Shown: positions 45,009 through 57,789, counted from the stretch's first letter. The stretch: DNA of 64,000 nt from Zantedeschia hybrid cultivar (GCA_030544215.1 JARZZO010000001.1:65215956-65279955), one strand, 5' to 3'. Notes: a model not told the origin generated them from the sequence alone. A program made the numbers and translations.

Positions 45009-45409
45009 CCTGAATATACTTGTTAATGAAAAATCTCATTCCTTGATCATTGTCAAATCTAGATTTTGGCATCCACCATAAAATGACTGACGATGTTTTT
45101 TGAAGATGGGATATTTAGGTAAACATGCAAAACATAGACCTTCAGAAATTACTTATATTTGTACCATTAAAAACTAGAATATTACAATTTTATACTTGTA
45201 CTTTTAGAACTTAAAGGATGTACAATTCTACACTTATACCATCAAAACGTGAAGATATTACAGTTTTACATAAAAACAAACGAACAGACATGTTTTCCGA
45301 GGAATAGTTTTTTCCAGTAAAAGTCATTCCTAACAATTATTTTTCTTTCTAATCGCATTCTTCAGACAACCAAACAGACTCCCTTAGTGGATGCGCATGC
45401 AACGTCTGC

Positions 45410-45665
45410 TCGCTCACTTTTTTAGTGGCACAGTGGTTAGGTATGTACGTGTATTTACAGGCGACTGGGGATCGATCTCGAGATATCCTCTAGAGTTGGA
45501 CATAATTTCGCGCCGGTCGAGAAGTCTACGAATAAGGAGATAAAGATCCCAACAACACTATAAGTTGCATGCTAGAGAGTTTTTAGACTCCAACCAAGAT
45601 GGAACTTGAGACCTCCCAATTGAGAGACAAGTGGTAAACCGACTGCCCTAGACAGCTTGTTCGTC
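45410..45665 (+). mobile_element. SINE-like element with tRNA-like sequence at both ends
   Basis: + strand 5' end: GTGGCACAGTGGTTAGGT (A-box-like) and, about 40 bases on, GGGGATCGATCTCGAG (B-box-like). Minus strand from 45653: GGGCAGTCGGTTTACCACTT and GGGAGGTCTCAAGTTCC, again A/B-box-like. A tRNA-derived SINE, or two facing copies, would explain this; no cloverleaf for a functional tRNA. Confidence 0.42.
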
Positions 45666-45669
45666 TTCT

Positions 45670-47240
45670 TGTTCACATTTGTGAAACTTCGTCCGCAAAA
45701 AAAATTTCAGGGAGGTGGGGGGCCACGAAAAGGACCTAAAATACATGCATGTTAGTTCTACATGTAAATTTTTTAACAGCGGTTAAAGAGAGAATTGAAG
45801 TAAGAATACTATTGTTCAGAACTTTTAAGTGGAGATATATTTTGTTTTATCCTTAAGAGGTCAGTAGAAAAATCCCTTGTATACATATGCAATTCTAAAA
45901 ACTTGCCCTACTTGCCCCTGTAACCCTGCCACTGATTTCAAGAGTGTGTGGCAAAATTGTTACTTGAAAGCTAATTTTAGATTCACTCACATAAAATAAC
46001 TTAAGGAAGAGAGATTATAATTAATCTTGATTTGTTACAAAAGTCAATTCTTTCGTAACAATCTTACTTTTTCTTCAATCTTAAAAGTTTCACTTTATAG
46101 TTTTCATAACCTCTAAGTAAAGTCTAAGGATCTCACGCTTCTTGAAAATGCTATGGCCTACTTAGCCTCCTAACCAAACAAAACACTTGAACAAAAAACC
46201 CAATGTGTTCTGTTCTTGTATACTTGTTAGTTAAATACTTTAGTATGCACGTATAATTCACATACACCAAACTGAAAAAAATGAAAAAAATATTTATTTT
46301 TTTACATCAATCATTTTATTCATATATAATACAAAAACGTTTGATATTTCTCATTTAATACACTGTATTATTTAATTAAAATAAGACTTTTTCCGCTTGA
46401 ATATCATAAAATATGAGATTACATGATAAAAAGCTCACTTTCTTACTGACAAAACTCATAATTTAATGAATAACAATTTATTATATCATTATAATTGTTA
46501 TTTTAACTTTTTAAAAATTTTAATAACAAAATATAGATATGGTAGAGGCAACTTGCAAGAAGGAATCTGGGCTCTCGCTATCAAGGTGTTGTCCGTCTTA
46601 ACCCGTGTGTCTCATGATTTTGTCTTTTTAAAAAATGAGTTTTGTTGAGAAGAATTGATAGGTGATTATTTAGTCTCCATTTTTATGTTACTACAGATAT
46701 TTTGTCAATTTTTTTTATGATTCAAAAATTATTTTTGCTGTATAATACCAACACCATGTTTACCTGACTATAAGGAGGACCAATGGGTGAAACCTGGCAT
46801 CCTCTCTCATCCAAATCCAATTTTATATCTTAGGGAAAACGTGCAATGAGTATTAGGTGACATGTTCCATCCCTTAAATTTATATATTATGTGTGAATCC
46901 CAACCCTTCAAATTTTGGTGTGAACGCCGAAGATTTTATTCCCAGCTTGGCTCGGAAGCCCAAAAGCTGTTGGCCACCGGACCTTTTATGGGCTTTTCTT
47001 AATAGCATGCCACGCTGCCAAGTCTCCGCTTTCACTGGCCGTACATCTTTTTCTGTTGTTCTCGGAGATCATTCTAGCTTAAGTAGTTACTCACGAATAA
47101 GACGAGGAGTTTCCCAAGGGTTCCGGAACACGTTTATGCCATGAGCAGAAGATTGATCCGTTCCTCATCTTCGGGAGTTATCTCCTGCGCCGTGGCTCTC
47201 TGCGCCTTGCCCTTGACAGTTCTCCACGCAGTGGTTTGAA
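45670..47240. other. Intergenic DNA, one unidentified less AT-rich block
   Basis: Mostly AT-rich. 46880-47240 is more GC-rich with an 83-codon + strand frame (46893-47144) of no recognised family; it might be a gene relic. Confidence 0.35.
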
Positions 47241-47246
47241 TGGGGG

Positions 47247-47627
47247 CCGTCTGGTTTGATGTAAAATAATGTAAAATATTATTTTAAATCTTATAATTAA
47301 GAAAACAAAGCTAAGAATAAAAATTATACAAATACTAATCTAATTGTAAAAATCGATGATTATAATTCTTAATTTTAAATTGTTCGTTTTAAGGTCTTCA
47401 ATTTTTAGATTTCAGATAGTCTTAACTGATTTTAGAATATGAAAACCAAAATCGAGTGAAAAAATATTGCATATCTTGACTGATTTTAGAATATGATAAT
47501 TTACATAGTCTTAGAATACGGGAAATACTGTAAAATAAGATTATAACTGTTTAATTTCAAACATAAGGAAAGCAGCAATTTATGACATTCTATGACATTT
47601 TACGTCACACCATGCCTTGACGTAAAA
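47247..47627. mobile_element. MITE-like element, family C
   Basis: Left end GGCCGTCTGGTTTGATGTAAAA and right end ATTTTACGTCACACCATGCC are inverted relatives. AT-rich, no ORF. Confidence 0.5.
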
Positions 47628-47629
47628 AA

Positions 47630-48860
47630 AAATGTACAGTATTAATCATAAATAATTACCAAAAATATTCTGATTTTAAAATCTTGGTAACTGGTTTTTG
47701 GTAGTTTTATACCAAAAATCTAAAGTCAGATAAAAGAGTATCATATAGGCCAACATCATTTTGAAATGCAGTGATTTACCATATTCTAAGCCCCAATTTA
47801 TTTGCAGAATAGGTTATCCATAAGTACTTATCCGGAATAGCGTATACTAGAATAAGAGGTACTTAGCTTTGATAGTCCGTGAGACCTATTGGCAGAATAA
47901 GAAGGATAAACAATTCTTAAGTCTAGAGTCGAATTGCTTATTCTCTTTATTCTAATATAAGTCATTCTAATGCGGTGTAAGTCATTGCGCCCATCAAATT
48001 AGAATTAACCTTATTCTTCTCCTATTCTCCAATCAAAGTGGCGCTAAGTCTCATTTTGTTTGCATAATAGCTTAACTTAGAATAAGATTTTGGAAATTTT
48101 TTAAATCAGAATAAGAGGTATTTTGATTTGATAAGTAATTGATATTCCACCCAGGAGAATTGCACTATACTATTCCAACTGATTTGGTAAGAATTAGTAG
48201 AATAAGAGGTCAGAAATACCCATGTTACCCTTACATAGGTTATTTTAAATTTCTATATTTTTCAAATAACTTATTAATATGTATAGTAATATGTAAATAT
48301 ATTTTAAAGCTAAATTATTATTTTTTCATGTCAAATTTGATGATTTAACATAATATTTTGTTAAAAAAAATATAATAAAAATATTAATTTTAATGACATA
48401 AAATTGGTAACATATTGTGACTAAAATTATGTTTTCCTTCTCTCTTTTTAAATCCATAGAGTGACCAACTCCAACACATCACTTGTACACTATTAACCCC
48501 GAGCCCCACGTCCTAGACCTGCCTAGAATCCAAAGTTCCCAACAAACTAAGGTAGTATTCGGTAACACTTAATGGAACTCTTATCTCTAGAATAAACAAA
48601 CATATTAATTTTTAGATCGTTTGACAAAATTACTTAATTTTTGTCTTAAATAAAATATTAATGTCTAAATTTTCTTGAAAAATTTAAGTTACTTGAGGAA
48701 ACTTTTTAATTTTCAAAAGTTGCTTTGAGTGTTAACCCTCGTCTCCTTTATGTTTTCTATTTCTTCTCTCCCACGTAACTGGGATTCTGATCGTTTGTTC
48801 CACTTTCTTGGCATTTGTGCTCCTCTTGTTATTATTGGACTATTTGTACATCTATTAGTC
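47630..48860. other. AT-rich intergenic DNA, nothing firmly identified
   Basis: Contains several AGAATAAGAGGTA words (about 47850, 48110, 48200) suggesting another decayed MITE, without clear ends. Confidence 0.35.
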
Positions 48861-48865
48861 ATGTC

Positions 48866-49314
48866 AGCAAAGTAAAATACAGAAACTCAATCAAATAATA
48901 AAGAGTAATACTTCGGACGGCGGCTGCTGTGCAGTCCGTCTAAATTTAGGAGATTTTTTGGAGGTCATTTTTTGATTTTTCATTCGAATTTTTAAAATTT
49001 TGTCGAATGTTCGATCAAAAATTGGATGGTAGATTCCAACTGCTCGAGTCGGCTCCGACCTGAGTGTATAATTCTTTTAGATTTTTTATTTTTATTTTTT
49101 ACACATAAGTCGAGGTTTGTGTTAAGTTTTTTTTTGAAAAAAATATATAGTTGGATAAGGATTGACTTGAGCAACCCGACCGTATCGTTCAATTTTTAAT
49201 AAGATGTTCCAAATAAATTTAAAAAATCTGAACAAAAATAAAAAAGAATGAAAAACGCCAGGCTGCAAGTATTACTCTTTATTATTTGATTGAGTTTCTG
49301 TGTTTTACTTGCTT
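48866..49314. mobile_element. Foldback MITE with 47-base inverted ends
   Basis: Left arm 48866-48913 and right arm 49267-49314 are inverted with only a few mismatches (AGCAAAGTAAAATACAGAAA, CTCAATCAAATAATAAAGAG, TAATACTT). The inner part of each arm, AGAGTAATACTT, equals the end of the element at 44642. No ORF. Confidence 0.8.
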
Positions 49315-49394
49315 AATAGATGCACAATTGATCCAGTAATAACGAGTGGAACGGAACACAAACGGTACAGGGAAAGTGGAACAGACGATCCGAA

Positions 49395-49720
49395 TCCCAC
49401 TGAAGGAAGCCAGCAGAAGTGGCAACAAAGGAGGGCCGGGAGAGTGCCTCCGACTTTCTTTCTTTGCACCGGCGGCAGCGGCAACTGGAGAGGGTGTGGG
49501 AGGCGTCATTGGCTTTCTCTACCGACAATGGCAGCAGCAGCACGAGAGGGCATGAGGGCAACACCGGCTCTCTCTCTATTATTGGCAGCAGTAGCAACAA
49601 GGGAGGGTGGGGATCCCTCTCTCTCTCTATGTGTCGGCAATAGCAACAACAGCACCAGCAGCGCGCGGATAGAGCTGCACTAGCAGAGGAGGGTCTGGGG
49701 GCGACGCCGGCGAGGAGGAG
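49395..49720 (+). repeat. Imperfect 50-60 bp minisatellite
   Basis: Four or five degenerate units of the form GGCAGCAGTAGCAACAAGGG-AGGG-TG-GGG...-CTCTCTCT (around 49420, 49500, 49545, 49590, 49640). Overlapping frames on both strands are open because of this repetition; none resembles a protein family. Confidence 0.6.
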
Positions 49721-50944
49721 GGAGGGATGAGGGATTGGTTATGTTCTCTTGGCTGGTGCCCCTCTGGTCTGAGGCTGTTTGTCCACTGCCACCGCTGAAA
49801 GTTTACCATGATGGTGCGTTGCGTGGTGGTTGCCCTCGTCCGCTCGTTTGTTGTTTCCAGCTGCCACTGGTAAGAGGTGCCCACAAGGTGTTTGTAGATA
49901 TGTGTACAAGCAGTATGCATGCATAGATGGACATGGCATGGACTTGGATGGGCTTCCCACCCCTTTCAACTCTCTCTCTCTCTCTCATCTGTATCGTTCT
50001 CCCCCCTTGTGGCTTCACCTACACCTTTTAGCTGTGGGGTTTTTGTGTGTTCATAGACTTTCATATGTTGATGTGTTATCAAACGAACAATTTCATCACA
50101 CCTCTTACCTATTTTCAGTACTTTTTTTGGATACACTAAGTGGTCAGACATGAACAACAGACTGTAGATATTAGATATAAGTGTTATCAAAACAAGGCCT
50201 AAGAATGGCCTAAATATTAGACTTGAGAGGAATTTGTAGTTTTACTTCACAATTCTGATATTATTATGTATGCTCATTATACAGCATGTCCCTTTATTAG
50301 TTTTCTTTACCTCGTTTGCTGATCATCCTATGTTCTATGTAATTCTTTATACATTTTTTACATGTTTGAGTGCCTTCTGTATTGTCATGCCATCTTATAA
50401 ATTATACTTGTGTCTTATTTACCCATAATCGTGCTATTTTTTGCGTAGTTTAATTGTTCTTCACTAATTTCATTTTTAAGGTGCATACTAAATGGAATTA
50501 AATTCATATGGAAGATTCTTGTTAAGGTTGTTTCAGGAGTTCATGAAAATATTTTGTTCATTCGGAAAGTAAGAAATTTTACTTCTTAGAACAAGAAATG
50601 TTTTGAGAAAAAATAAATGTTTTTATAAATAGGGGATTGTTAGGAAAAGACAAATATGGTCTGCGGTGAAATTAAATTTCAATTATTGCTAGGGGCATCT
50701 TTAGTAATGCCACTGCCCTTTGGTATGAGCAATGCTATTGTGACGAGAAATTTTACCTTTTTTTTTTTTTTACCCCATCAGAAGAAGAACACGGCTTAAG
50801 AGCATTTTCCATTTGGTTTTAGAGACAACTTTGGCATAGATGGTAAAGATGTTAAATGAAGGGCTGATGTTACCAAATTAGATTAATATTGAGTTTAAGT
50901 TGGGATTGTAACCTTGTTTCTCAGTATTCCATTTTTTTTTATCG

Positions 50945-51297
50945 AGGGTCCATTTGGTGTGTAGTAAAATATTGTAAAATCTTAGTTTTGAAATTTTTGA
51001 TTTTGCTGTAAAAAAAAAATCTTGATTTTAAAATCAACAAAATAAAATCTTTTGACTTTTAAAATCACTGATTTTAAAATCTTCAGGTTTGCTTACAGTT
51101 GTCTTGTATTGAAGACAAAGACAGCTAAAAGGAAAATTATAGTGGTTAACTGATCATTTTGGAATACGACAATTTGTAACATTCTAAACGTACCAAAAAA
51201 TAATGCAAAATAACTTATAATAAATTAAGAATAAAGAAAATGCGATTTTGTGGCTATTCACGGCACTTAAGAGCATTTTACAACACACCAATTTAAC
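50945..51297. mobile_element. MITE-like element, family C
   Basis: Left GGGTCCATTTGGTGTGTAG then TAAAAT; right GCATTTTACAACACACCAAT then TTAACCC: inverted ends. Interior full of TTTTAAAATC words. No ORF. Confidence 0.6.
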
Positions 51298-52079
51298 CCT
51301 CCAAAACTTAATATAAAATGAATTTTTGTCTGAATTTTATCTGCCCATTTGGAAGTTAATTTTCTTGTTTTGATTTCTAAGGACCACCGACCACTGTAAA
51401 CCAAGATCATATAATCTGTACATTTATTATTTTGTGTTCTTGTATTTATAACCATCTAGACAAAGTGTTCTTTAATTTAAAACATTATAAATTTATCAAA
51501 ATTTTAATAAAAAATAAAACATTTTACATCGAAATAAACAGCCAGTATGTATCTTCCTCCCGATCCATACATATGTCCAATCCTATGGAATCACTTCAGA
51601 AAACGGCCGCAAACAGAATTTCGGACACCGATCACTCGGGGTAAGACTTTCTGCACTTCGTGGGATGCAGGCTTTTCTTATTTTTGGAAAATCTTTTAAA
51701 GTCTGACCCCATCATGGTCAGACATATTTGTTCAATTGATCTAAAACAATCTGAATGATCAAAAACTGAAGGCTCGTTAATTCATTAAGGATATTTTTTA
51801 CTGTTCATTGGAGCTGAATTTTTGATTTTTTAGACTTGTGAGAAATTAAGTTGCACAAATATACAGCAAGGGAACGAGATTGTCTGGATTTATGTGCTAA
51901 ACAGTCCAATACCCTAGATGCAAGTCTTACTCGTCTGCTCGGGTCTAGGTGATAACGAACCACGATTTCCGGCGCAATGCGCCAAGGCGCACACATTTCT
52001 TCAAGAAAGGCTAATTAGGACCTGGCCTTTCTTGCTATTTTTTTTTACACCCCAAAGAAAAAGGATTTGTAATTCTTAT

Positions 52080-52310
52080 CCGAAGGACCCTATCGGTCGA
52101 ACTAACGTTCCCCCTCTCCCCAGTCTCCTTTTTCTCTCTCTCTCTACACCTCTTTCTCTCCCTATCCCTCTTTCTCTCTCTACTGCCCCCTCGCTCTCTG
52201 TGGTGGCCCCCTCACCCAGCTCCGCGCTACCCAGGCATGCCCGCTTCCCTCCGGCGCTCCCGCGGCGTCTCCAGCGATTTCAACCCTAGAAGGCAGCACA
52301 GTACGTTAAA
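52080..52310 (+). other. CT-rich leader and possible orphan first exon
   Basis: A CTCTCT-rich stretch (52120-52200) typical of plant 5' UTRs leads to ATG at 52237 and MPASLRRSRGVSSDFNPRR, then CACA|GTACGT at about 52301 as a possible donor. No downstream exon was found. It could be the start of a gene whose remainder is lost, or a promoter fragment. Confidence 0.3.
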
Positions 52311-52764
52311 ACTTCTCTTCCACTGTCTTCAAATCTCCCACTTTGTCGCTCCCAAATTCTCTGTTCCACCCAGATGTTGTGCTCCCTGGTGGTCCCCTTT
52401 TGTTGCGATTAATCTCTTCCGGAAGTTTTTCTGGGTGTTTTTTTGGGTCCGAGTGGTGCAAGCTATGGGTGGATGGATTTCGTTGTTTGTTTCTAGGTTT
52501 TTGATTGCTACTGGGGTTTTCGATTTTAATTTGGAATGTTCTGGCCTTCTCTTTCTGGTTGGGAACGCCAGAAAGTTGGAAATGGATGGGTACTGCCGCT
52601 TGGTTCTTCTGTCGTGTGCGTGGTGTGCTAAAAACTTCAGGTGCTTTTGGTGGTTGCATCCAATTTTGCCTCTTCTTGTATTAGTAAATTGCAAGTTACT
52701 TATTCTTTTAATGTGTGCCAGTGTTGCGGCTGTCGGCAATGCCACTTATTATGTTTGTGCTTGA

Positions 52765-53845
52765 ATTCTGGGTAGTTCGCGGTCCTTGGTTCTTTGTGCA
52801 ATCGCTATTTTTCTTTTGCCCGCGTGAAGAGCAGAGAAAAAGTTACTATGTCAACAATTTGTGGGATTTGACGTGATATAAATGATTAAAGCAAGTCAAA
52901 TTTACATTTTGCCCCCTTTTCTGCAGAATCATTCTTCTTTTCTCCAAAGAATTGATCCCCAAATTTCCTTTTGCATTGTTTCTTATTAATTATCTATGCA
53001 TGATCAGAAGTCTGTCGTGCGACTGTTTGTATATGACTGGAAGTCTAGAATTGCTATAGCTATAATGTTGCATCATCTCAATATGGAACTTTTACACAAT
53101 TCAGGCATGTGTGATGCATTTGTTCATAATATTGGGAAAAATTCAAACGTAATGCTGTGTTTGGTTGGAGTACTAGTTTTAATGTAACTATTAATTTCAA
53201 TATTGATATTTCTGCATTTTATAATATTAACATTGAAATTGACATTGAATGAATATAGAGGAGGATGGCTGAAGGAGAAAGAGAGATTTAGAGGTGGGAA
53301 AGAGAGAGGAGAGGAGGTCTTTAGACTCTCAAAGATTAAACTCTAATGTTTCTAACACAGGTTAGACCTGTCTTGAATTTGTTATAACAATACACTTTAC
53401 AAATGCATGAATATCAAAGTTGATAGAACATACCAAACGCCCACCATTTGTAGCAATGTCAAAATTGACACTGATAGCACTATCTAACATAGCAACCAAA
53501 AACCCCATAAAGTCTCGTGGTTCGATCTCCGGTTCTTCACCTGGTAAGTAAGTTTGCCCGCTTACCTTCTACAATGTATTGGACACGCCACTATAAAATT
53601 GATTGCTTTGCATGTTTCTTAATTATTATTTTGGTTTATCTTGATGATGCTCTCCAATTCTAGTGTTATATCCTCAAAATATGGGATTCTAACGTTTTAA
53701 ATGGTGTCCTGGGTTTTCTCATGGTAATATTCTGCCAAGTTCCTTTCCAGGACTTTTTCCCTCACAGAGCTTTTACCTTGTTGAATGATGCCTCCATTGC
53801 TAGCAGCCTTTTAATAATTTGGACCCTTCAATCACTTTGACCTGA
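52765..53845. other. Intergenic DNA, nothing identified
   Basis: No exon recognised on either strand; the frame 52996-53187 is not similar to anything I know. Confidence 0.4.
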
Positions 53846-53849
53846 TTTT

Positions 53850-54420
53850 CATATTTGCTTGCACATTTCTCCTCCATGAAATGTGCCTGCATGCATTTCA
53901 TTACTCAAGTCTCGGTGAAACAAGTTCCATTTTAAGAGTTTCCATGTAACCTTTTGATTGAAACTTGAAAGTGGATAACACCACATATCGATAAAATAAA
54001 AAAGAATAGTACCAAATGAATAAAACCCATTAGACCTAGCTACTGTCTCCAATATTTTGACCCTCAAGGACTCTTCCCATCCACCAACATCCCCAAAACT
54101 AGCAAACCATCCCAGTACATCAAAACTTAGGGGCCCACAAAAGAACAAGTACGCCCGACAACACATCCCCCCCCCCCCCCCCCCAAAAAAAAAAAAGCCC
54201 TAAGGAGGATTCATGATAAAGTTTTCTGTCTTTCCAACCCTCATCGTGAGATAGAGGCTCTCTTTTTCATTATAAAAGTGGCATGCAGCTTCCTCTACCA
54301 AGCAAACATATCCTCTTATTAGCCTTTCAACTGGAAGCCTTGTCCTTTGACTAAAAAGAGGAGTCCCAATCTGTTGGAGACAGCAACACAGTCTGTCCAT
54401 CACCAGGTTAGAGGTCATAT
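53850..54420 (-). pseudogene. Possible L1-type LINE 3' fragment
   Basis: Minus-strand pieces GTPLFSQRTRLPVERL with VCLVEEAACHF (about 54370-54280) look like the zinc-binding (zf-RVT) region near the end of plant L1 ORF2, followed in another frame by FCGPLSFDVLGWFASFGDVG. Frames are broken. Resemblance is weak. Confidence 0.4.
54166..54196 (+). repeat. Poly-C/poly-A run
   Basis: About 18 C followed by about 12 A, inside the LINE-like region. Confidence 0.9.
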
Positions 54421-54424
54421 TTTA

Positions 54425-55115
54425 ACTCCTCTCTTTGCCACTGGGTAAGTTCATAGATAGACTACGCATCCTCTGAACAATAACTGTGAACTGAGTCCAT
54501 TGACCTAATTCCCAGGGCAGCTTGAGCTGGTTGTTCTGGCCACCCTTTCACTCTGTTGATGGCCTCTGCGATCCTTATGTGCTTCATCACTGTTGCCTTT
54601 GCAAATGCCAATTTCTATACCTTCCCTCTATGTAATAAAAACACCCTCCCATGCTATCGCTATTGCTACACCTGAGATCATTTCTAACAACATTGCATTT
54701 ATAACCCTGTTGCTGCTGTTGATATATGTCATGGATGATATACATCATGGGCTTTTGGTGTCATTGTCATTGACATCACCATGGAAGGAGTTGCCACCAA
54801 GTTAAGTAATGGTCAATGTCCCTAATGTTGATGTCACCTCTAGGTTGTTGATCAAAACTAGAGAAGGCTTGATCTCATCTTCGATGGCTTCCCTCTATGA
54901 ACAACATCCTTTTTCAAGGAGATCACAATTTTGTTATCAATGGGGAGGGTAACCTCTCTGTGGAAGGGAATGACATTTGTTGCCAAGTCCTTTGCCACTA
55001 GGGAAAGTCCAGGGACCCTTTAAAAGTCATTGGCATGGAAGATGCCTTCAGATTTTGATGGGGTGTAGGTGACTGGGGGTCCTTCAATGCTTGCTACACT
55101 CGCTGCAGTTAGTAG
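54425..55115. other. Unidentified, possibly LINE-derived DNA
   Basis: Moderate GC, no continuous frame. Its position between LINE-like pieces suggests the same origin, but no motif supports that. Confidence 0.3.
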
Positions 55116-55117
55116 TG

Positions 55118-55310
55118 CGGCAAGCCAAGCCAAGCCAACCTTCCATGTGCTTGAGCTCGGCTTGGTTAAAAAAGTTCAAGCTCGAGGCTGAGCTTGTTTC
55201 AAAATTTGAACTCATTTCATAGGTCGAGCTTGGGTTGATGGAAAAACTACATAGCTCGAGCTTTGCTCATTCAATTTGAGGTAAACAAGCTGAGTCAACC
55301 CAGTTAAATA
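55118..55310. repeat. AAGCC/GAGCTCG-rich self-complementary segment
   Basis: Packed with CAAGCCAAGCCAAGCC, GAGCTCGGCTTGG, AAGCTCGAG and CTCGAGCTT in both senses. A matching segment at 57375-57475 (AAGCTTGGGCTC, GAGCCAAGCTTGAGTGGCTC) may be its other end, with later insertions between. Confidence 0.5.
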
Positions 55311-55715
55311 CTAGTTTGATGGGCTTGGTGTTGTGGAGGGGTGAGGGGAAGCATATAGACAATGCTCGATGGGCCACTTTTTGGATTATTTGATTTGAGA
55401 CTACAAAGTCCCAAGCCTAACTAGGAAGCCCCTAGGCACATGCTTGCAGGGCATGCACCCTGTGCCGATATGCAAAGAAACATCCTACATGTATGGATGC
55501 CTTGCCTGCCCACTTGTTCGGATGTGCTTGCTATGCATGCGTGTTTGGGAATTTCCAGTTTGGACTTTTTATTCCCACTTCAGAGATGCTAAAAAGACTA
55601 TGGCTTGTACAAGCCCTACTGTGATGTTGGGTACGACCCTTTCAATAGGGTTGTGGGCTTGAGGCTAAATGGGCTTTGCATTTAATAAAACGAAAGTATA
55701 ATATGCAGATAGTAT

Positions 55716-55822
55716 GTTTGTGTGTGTGTGTGTGTATGTGTGTGCGCACATCTGCATATATTTGTGTGTGTGCACGTGCGCGCGTGCACGCACACATACA
55801 CACACAAACATACTATATACGC
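55716..55822. repeat. (GT)n/(CA)n palindromic microsatellite
   Basis: AGTATGTTTGTGTGTGTG at the left is mirrored by CACACACAAACATACT at the right around GTGCACGTGCGCGCGTGCAC, so the tract can fold into one long hairpin; the centre is alternating purine-pyrimidine. Confidence 0.85.
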
Positions 55823-56365
55823 CCCTGCCCTGAGGCACATCTAACTTATATGCGCCCCCAAAACCCCGCATTCTGATGTCAAAGAATAAAATAAAATAAA
55901 ATAAAAACTGCCAAATTTTTTAAAATATTTAAATACCCCCTCTAGGTTGTTTCCCACCTCTTTGGGTTTAATTTTCAATGTTCGATCAACAAAATCAACT
56001 GTAGCTGTCCATTCAAGTGCATCATTCTTTGGGATCAAAACTAAAACCTTCGGGGATGGGATCAACCTTAAGGCTAATTTGATGAATTTTTTATTTTTTG
56101 ACTATTTTTTTTCAGTATTTTTAGAGGTCATTTTTGCATTTTAGTGGTCATTTTTATGCACATTCTTGATCAGACGGCTAAGATTGATCGTCAAGATTGG
56201 ACAGTGAAAACTAAAGCCTTGGGGATGGGATCAACCCTAAGGGGCCTATTTGAATATTTAAAATTTTATGAACTTTTTTATTTTTTTAGGATGGGTGGGT
56301 GGGTGCTCGGGGGAGGGGGGGAGAGGGATCTAACTTAGATGCACCCCAGGGTGTGTTTGATCCTT
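55823..56365. mobile_element. MITE copy 1 of a pair bounded by microsatellites
   Basis: Left CACATCTAACTTATATGCGCCCC, right ATCTAACTTAGATGCACCCC with GGGTGTGTTTGATCC; the interior has GGGATGGGATCAACC(C/T)TAAGG twice (about 56054 and 56222), a direct duplication. No ORF. Confidence 0.5.
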
Positions 56366-56369
56366 TCCC

Positions 56370-56797
56370 TATATACACATACACATGCACCTAACTTAGA
56401 AGCGTCACCCCCTGTAAAAAAATAAATAAAACCATAAATTTTTTTAAATATTCAATTAAGCTCGTTAGTGTTGTTTACATCCCTGGGGGTTTATTTTTCA
56501 TCGTCCGATTGTAAAAATCAATCATAGCCATCCAGTTGAGTGCGCGCCAAAAAATTATTAAAAAAGTAATCAAACAAATAGGAAATTATTCACATTAACC
56601 CTTAGCGTTGATCTTGTCTCTTAGGATTTTAGCTTCGACCCCCAATTAAGGACGCACTCGATTGTGTAGAGCCCAAGAGATGGGAACAAGTTGGGGGGGA
56701 GGGGTAATTGAATATTTTAATTTTTGATAATTTTTATTTTTTAAAATAGGGGTAATCATCTAAGTTAGATGCGCCTCGGGGTGCATTAGATCCATAT
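56370..56797. mobile_element. MITE copy 2 of the pair
   Basis: Left CACCTAACTTAGAAGCGTCA, right CATCTAAGTTAGATGCGCCTC then GGGGTGCATTAGATCC, inverted ends related to copy 1. Followed directly by the (TA)n tract. Confidence 0.55.
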
Positions 56798-57352
<555 letters not shown>

Positions 57353-57374
57353 CATAAGAATTCTGGCTACAAAA

Positions 57375-57475
57375 TGAAGCTTGGGCTCATCTTTTTTGAT
57401 TCCAAGCTGAGTTGAGCTATAATGTGAGCCAAGCTTGAGTGGCTCATGACTAGCTTGGCTCATTGTCAGGCAAGC
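57375..57475. repeat. GAGCCAAGC-rich segment
   Basis: AAGCTTGGGCTC, CCAAGCTGAGTTGAGCT, GAGCCAAGCTTGAGTGGCTC and TAGCTTGGCTCATTG; see 55118-55310. Confidence 0.5.
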
Positions 57476-57564
57476 ACAAACATGATAAAGAAAGCGAAAT
57501 TACAGAATAACTGCTTTATCAAGGTCATAAAATAGTGGAAAAAAGACCAAAATCAAGCTAATAG

Positions 57565-57785
57565 AAGCAATGATGGGAGTATCAGTATTGGTACCAATAT
57601 CGGAGGGTACCGATACCGATACGTACCGGTATCGGTATCAACCATATCGGCCAGTATCGGCCGGTACATGGTCCATTTTGGCCCAGTATCGGCCGGTATC
57701 GTTCCACTTAGTATGGTATCGGTACCCACCGATACTGATACGTATTGGTCGATACGTATCGATATCGGCTGATACTGCTAACCAT
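57565..57785. mobile_element. Short element rich in GTATCGG/CCGATAC motifs
   Basis: Over 200 bp of GGTATCGG, CCGATAC and TACGTATCG in both orientations; ends TGGGAGTATCAG and CAGCCGATA-type words (CTGATACTGCTAACCATG) are weak inverted repeats. It sits between LINE-like blocks. Confidence 0.5.
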
Positions 57786-57789
57786 GAAT

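Noticed and set aside
46893..47144. 83-codon frame as a gene
   Set aside because: No domain, no splice support; kept only as an unidentified block.
53515..53535. B-box-like GGTTCGATCTCC
   Set aside because: No A box at a fitting distance and no repeat ends, so not called a SINE or tRNA.
55444..55662. 72-codon Cys/Met-rich frame as a small secreted protein
   Set aside because: No signal peptide, and it lies in repeat-derived DNA.
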